Positions 61,380 through 64,000 of a DNA stretch of 64,000 nt are shown here, piece after piece. The notes under the pieces are model-generated. The model did no database searches. It had not been told where the DNA came from and saw nothing but the letters and a program-made list of their open reading frames with translations. Source of the stretch: Nocardioides sp. Its GTDB lineage: Bacteria; Actinomycetota; Actinomycetes; Propionibacteriales; Nocardioidaceae. Positions within the stretch are counted from its first letter, which is position 1. Every line of letters starts with the position of its first letter. Position numbers and translations under genes: made by a program. Location of the stretch: NCBI RefSeq assembly GCF_029937575.1, contig NZ_JAPYPS010000002.1, positions 30,054-94,053 on the forward strand. Direction: 5' to 3'.

Positions 61380-61559
61380 TCAGGTGCGCCGGATCGTCTT
61401 GACTTTGTCGGTCTTCATTGAGAGAACGTCAACGCCCTCAGCGTCGACGAAGACCGTGAAGCTCCCGCGCTCCTCGTAATCCTCGGCATCGACCTTGACG
61501 TTAGTGTTGGGCATCTCGCCCATCGGGCCGCTGGCCTCATTGATCAGGTATTGAGTCAT
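61380..61559 (-). CDS. Very small phage-type protein
   Basis: A 59-residue frame, ATG 61559: MTQYLINEASGPMGEMPNTNVKV, then ERGSFTVFVDAEGVDVLSMKTDKVKTIRRT. It looks like a compact beta-type protein with alternating hydrophobic residues. No family recognised. It ends seven bases from the terminator. Confidence 0.55.
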   Translation of the reverse strand: MTQYLINEASGPMGEMPNTNVKVDAEDYEERGSFTVFVDAEGVDVLSMKTDKVKTIRRT

Positions 61560-61573
61560 GGCGACATCATCTC

Positions 61574-61681
61574 TCAGCTTCGACGGAGGTATGCCTCAAT
61601 GCGGTCAAGTCGCTCGGTGTTGCTGTCGACTTGTTCGGCGACCGAGTTGAGGCAAATCTGCAAGGCAATATGCCATGTCAA
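61574..61681 (-). CDS. Possible 35-residue phage peptide
   Basis: Two bases past the stop of the sigma-like gene a TTG at 61681 opens a frame reading ALQICLNSVAEQVDSNTERLDRIEAYLRRS, an amphipathic helix. No ribosome site. Included because the end of the frame is protein-like and lies in a tight gene order; it may be an artefact. Confidence 0.3.
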   Translation of the reverse strand: MTWHIALQICLNSVAEQVDSNTERLDRIEAYLRRS

Positions 61682-61683
61682 GA

Positions 61684-62391
61684 TCAATCCGACCGGCCCA
61701 GCTCTGCGGCCCGCTTGCGCGCCTTCTTCCGACCCGAAATCCGGCCGCACTCGCAGCACTTCCAGTGGCCGTTCTCGAGCTTCTCGCCGTACTTCGAGCG
61801 GGGGTGTCCCGAGCGGCACTGCTCGGTTCCGTCTGTGCGCTTGATCGACCGATCCGGGGGCGACTCGAGATCGAACCAGGCGGCGCGAGCGGCGAGCCTT
61901 GCCCGACGAACTCGCTCGTAGAAGGTGTTGGTGCTGATGCGCAACGCGGCGGCTGCTGCTGCTGGGGTCTCGTGCACGGCAAGCGTGGCGATCGCCTCGT
62001 ACTCGGTGGGGGTGAGTACCGAGAGGACCTGAGGGAGTGCCATGCGTTCACAGAGCGAGTCGGTGAAGTCGCTCTTGGGACCGGAGACCGGCAGCCAGTA
62101 CTTCCCAAAGGAGGGGCGCTGTCCGCCGAGTTCCTCGCCGTACCCGTGAGCACGGTTGTGCTGGCGCACGGCGATCTGTGTTGCGCGCAGCCCGGTCGTG
62201 TAGAGCTCGAGGCTGGTTGGCGGGGCTTCGTCGCCGTCGTAGAGACGCATCACGATCGCGTGCCAGGCGGCGTCGTGCGCCTCCTCCGGGTCAAGCCACC
62301 TCTCTCGGTGGGCAGCCTTCCACGCGATGTTCTCGATGTGCGCCATCGTGTAGCCGTGCGCCAGTGTGGCGGTCTCGGCGACGATGCTCAT
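61684..62391 (-). CDS. Phage sigma-like HTH protein with C-terminal zinc-finger motif
   Basis: A 235-residue protein. The N-terminal half resembles region 2 of phage/ECF sigma-like regulators (AWKAAHRERWLDPEEAHDAAWHAIVMRLYDG); the region LSVLTPTEYEAIATLAVHETPAAAAAALRISTNTFYERVRRARLAAR is a region-4-type helix-turn-helix. The last 50 residues (CRSGHPRSKYGEKLENGHWKCCECGRISGRKKARKRA) form a C-x2-H ... C-C-x-x-C zinc-finger-like tail seen in phage HNH/transcription proteins. Probably controls late phage genes. It reads in the same direction as the tape-measure gene, 32 bases downstream of it. Confidence 0.7.
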   Translation of the reverse strand: MSIVAETATLAHGYTMAHIENIAWKAAHRERWLDPEEAHDAAWHAIVMRLYDGDEAPPTSLELYTTGLRATQIAVRQHNRAHGYGEELGGQRPSFGKYWLPVSGPKSDFTDSLCERMALPQVLSVLTPTEYEAIATLAVHETPAAAAAALRISTNTFYERVRRARLAARAAWFDLESPPDRSIKRTDGTEQCRSGHPRSKYGEKLENGHWKCCECGRISGRKKARKRAAELGRSD

Positions 62392-62423
62392 CTCGGTCTA
62401 CTCCTCAGGCTCGGCGGTGATCA

Positions 62424-63722
62424 TCAGTTCCTGCTCTCTCGGCGGGCACGGGCTACGGCCCCGTTGAGCGCCTGCCCTAATGCGCTCCCAGTGGCCTCGG
62501 CCTGCTGGTTGGCACGACGGTCCTTGTTCCGCTCGTAGTCACCGAGCCGCCTTCCGATGGTCTCGACCGTGCCTCGGAGTGCTTGGAGCTCGGCGAGGAG
62601 TGCCCGGTCGTCCATCCCAGTGCTGTATCGACCGTTGAGCGGGATGACGGCCTCGGGTCCGGCTTCACCGATGACGGCGAGGGTTGGTCGGGTGACGATG
62701 CCGCCGTCGGCGAGGTAGGGGATGTTCGGGGTGCTGATGCTGAACGAGTCGGGTAGGCCGGGGATCACGTCGGGGATGTCGAGCGAGAACGAGAGGTTGT
62801 TCCACCACCCGATGATGTCGTTGATGACGCCGCGGAAGCCTGATGAGAGTCCGTTCCAGAGTCCCGACACGGCGCTGGCGATGCGAGAGGGCATGCCGCG
62901 GAAGAAGTCGACGACGCCGTTGAACTTGTCCTTGACGAAGTCCACGACCTTGCCGGCGCCGGCTTTGATCTTGTCCCAGTTCTTGGCGATGGCCAGCACG
63001 GCCAGGCCGAACGGTCCGGTGAGGACAGCGAGGATGGTGGGCCAGTTCTTCTTCACCCAGCCGAGGGCCGATTGTGCTGCACCGATGACCTTGTCGAAGG
63101 CGGCGGGCACCTTGGTGGTGAAGAAGGTGGCGACGGCTGCGGCGGCGTTCTTGACGACCGCGAAGGCCTTGTCGACGATCCGTCGAAACGTGTCGGACTT
63201 CTTGTAGGCGATCACGAACGCGGCCACCAGTGCGGCGATGGCGATGACCACGAGGGCTATCGGGTTGGCCGACATGACGGCGTTGAGCGCGAGCTGGGCC
63301 ACGGCCCAGGCCTTGGAGGCTGCGGCGGCACCCTTCTGGGCGATCGTGGTGCCGATCGTCTGGGCCTTCAACGCGATGTTCTTGCCGATCTGCGTTTCGG
63401 TGACGACGTTGAGGAGGTCACCGGCGTCCGCGAGCGCCTGGGATGCGCCACCGGCGGCGATCATGGCCCCGCCCAGGGCCGCGAACGGGCCACCGGCGGA
63501 CTCGGCGACGCCACCGAGCCCGGAGAGCGCCCCAGCGGCCTGAGAGCCCTTGGAGGCGATGTTGTCGGAGGAGTCGGCGACCTTCTCGAACGAGGCGTCG
63601 ATGTTGGCAGCAGCCTTCTTGGCTGCGGCGGCGGCCTTGGTGGTGTCGGAGGAGAACGTGTCCAGACCACGACTTGCCGAGCGGGTGTCGGCTAGGAGTG
63701 CGATCTTGATCGAGTCAGCCAC
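62424..63722 (-). CDS. Phage tail tape-measure protein (short)
   Basis: A 432-residue protein from the GTG at 63722. N-terminus MADSIKIALLADTRSASRGLDTFSSDTTKAAAAAKKAAA and long Ala-rich coiled helices precede hydrophobic segments (NPIALVVIAIAALVAAFVIAY; WPTILAVLTGPFGLAVLAIA). The C-terminus ADGGIVTRPTLAVIGEAGPEAVIPLN is the standard tape-measure end. It fixes tail length; at about 1.5 angstrom per residue the tail would be roughly 65 nm, shorter than most siphoviruses. The start overlaps the end of the tail-chaperone reading frame, as usual. Confidence 0.88.
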   Translation of the reverse strand: MADSIKIALLADTRSASRGLDTFSSDTTKAAAAAKKAAANIDASFEKVADSSDNIASKGSQAAGALSGLGGVAESAGGPFAALGGAMIAAGGASQALADAGDLLNVVTETQIGKNIALKAQTIGTTIAQKGAAAASKAWAVAQLALNAVMSANPIALVVIAIAALVAAFVIAYKKSDTFRRIVDKAFAVVKNAAAAVATFFTTKVPAAFDKVIGAAQSALGWVKKNWPTILAVLTGPFGLAVLAIAKNWDKIKAGAGKVVDFVKDKFNGVVDFFRGMPSRIASAVSGLWNGLSSGFRGVINDIIGWWNNLSFSLDIPDVIPGLPDSFSISTPNIPYLADGGIVTRPTLAVIGEAGPEAVIPLNGRYSTGMDDRALLAELQALRGTVETIGRRLGDYERNKDRRANQQAEATGSALGQALNGAVARARRESRN

Positions 63723-63849
63723 GTCGTGCCTCCTTCACGGTGTCGGTGAATGCCTCGCGCTCGAGGCGGGTGAGGGTGCGCCAGGTCTCGGGACTCTGTC
63801 CGGTGCTGATGCACCAGCGGGCCATCGACCGGGCTACTGCGCTTTTCCC
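63715..63849 (-). CDS. Tail assembly chaperone, frameshifted part (GT-like)
   Basis: In the -1 frame relative to the upstream chaperone the DNA continues from the slippery site as ...VARSMARWCISTGQSPETWRTLTRLEREAFTDTVKEARRG to a TGA at 63717-63715. Its own ATG (63825) has no ribosome site. It would be made as a fusion to the upstream frame by -1 frameshifting, like the G/GT pair of phage lambda. Confidence 0.7.
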   Translation of the reverse strand, partial: GKSAVARSMARWCISTGQSPETWRTLTRLEREAFTDTVKEARRG

Positions 63850-64000
63850 TCGTCGTCCACGTCCTCGCTGAACGAGTCGTTGACCTCGCGCACGGTCAGC
63901 CCCAGGGCGTGCTCTCGGGCCTTGGCGTCGCTCATCCCGTCGCGGCGGGCCTGGACGAACAGCAGAGCGCGCATGAACGTGAACGGCTGCTCGCGCATGG
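63834..64000 (-). CDS. Tail assembly chaperone (G-like), partial
   Basis: Reading leftward from the edge: REQPFTFMRALLFVQARRDGMSDAKAREHALGLTVREVNDSFSEDVDDEGKAQ then TAG at 63836-63834. The ATG at 63998 is in frame but is probably internal, since such proteins have 100-150 residues. It contains the slippery heptamer in codons GAG GGA AAA. Confidence 0.7.
   Translation of the reverse strand, partial: MREQPFTFMRALLFVQARRDGMSDAKAREHALGLTVREVNDSFSEDVDDEGKAQ
63843..63849 (-). promoter_or_regulatory. Programmed -1 ribosomal frameshift site (GGGAAAA)
   Basis: The minus-strand heptamer G GGA AAA fits X XXY YYZ in the zero frame of the chaperone gene, 4 codons before its stop. A -1 slip enters the frame that runs open to the tape-measure start. 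Confidence 0.7.

Larger units (their letters stand above)
60109..64000. mobile_element. Phage-derived integrated element (one end; continues beyond window)
   Basis: From the putative attachment site to the right edge the content changes to small, overlapping, non-housekeeping genes, phage-type hairpin terminators, a tape-measure protein and frameshifted tail-chaperone genes. No integrase is in the window; it should lie near the other end. GC content drops slightly. The intact glutamine synthetase gene is predicted beyond the far end. Confidence 0.75.

Overview
The window is GC-rich DNA (mostly 68-72% by eye) with dense genes, frequent GTG starts and actinobacterial -10 boxes of the TANNNT type placed 6-7 bases before start codons. 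The gene content (DevR/DevS dormancy regulators, glnA2-glnE, glutamine synthetase III, a circularly permuted ATP-grasp/alpha-E/transglutaminase cluster, class A RNase P RNA) points to a soil-type actinobacterium, most likely Nocardioidaceae (Nocardioides or a close relative). The family assignment is inferred from protein style, not from a search.

Layout. 1-2.5 kb: a membrane-anchored Ser/Thr kinase (cut by the window edge) and a sugar-dehydrogenase-like lipoprotein. 2.6-8.9 kb: a 1698-residue DUF4011/superfamily-1 helicase with a degenerate kinase-like N-terminus and a nuclease-like C-terminus, coupled by a 1-base overlap to an M48-type metallopeptidase; this is a candidate defence or stress module. 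8.9-14.5 kb: a hypoxia/dormancy island (DoxX, tandem universal stress protein, Acg-type nitroreductase, DevR regulator, flavin-binding-like protein, two-GAF DevS-like kinase) with GGGAC-n4-GTCCC-like dyads in its intergenic regions. 14.5-22 kb: a methyltransferase pseudogene, a DinB protein, rnpB, a YibE/F membrane protein, the ATP-grasp/alpha-E/transglutaminase operon and map. 22-30 kb: a large secreted amidase, a GreA-like factor, panB, two VOC proteins, a collapsed sigma factor and NAD+ synthetase.

30.5-39.2 kb is a nitrogen region: leaderless glnA (GSI without the adenylylation tyrosine), a class I glutamine amidotransferase, glnE, a degenerate Hpt-like protein, an OmpR-type regulator, and glutamine synthetase III preceded by a GlnR-like box. 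39-53.5 kb holds two GAF sensor kinases, a PhoD phosphatase, an ACT-domain protein, a 5'-3' exonuclease, a short UvrA paralogue, a CtlX-like hydrolase, a large LuxR-type ATPase regulator and a secreted propeller-like protein. 54-58.2 kb is a TetR-controlled operon (oxidoreductase, DUF4386 membrane protein, serine hydrolase).

58.2-60.1 kb is a gene graveyard: remnants of a LuxR protein, a second serine hydrolase, an MNT nucleotidyltransferase and a leuB/tartrate-dehydrogenase-like gene, then two large palindromic repeats. At 60.1 kb a stranded 3' end of a type I glutamine synthetase gene (GEFELYYDI-stop) marks what looks like the attachment site of a phage-derived element that fills the window to its right edge. 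The element shows small coupled genes, a sigma-like protein, a short tape-measure protein, and tail-assembly-chaperone genes with a GGGAAAA slippery heptamer positioned for a programmed -1 frameshift. No tRNA, rRNA, CRISPR array or complete insertion sequence was recognised.
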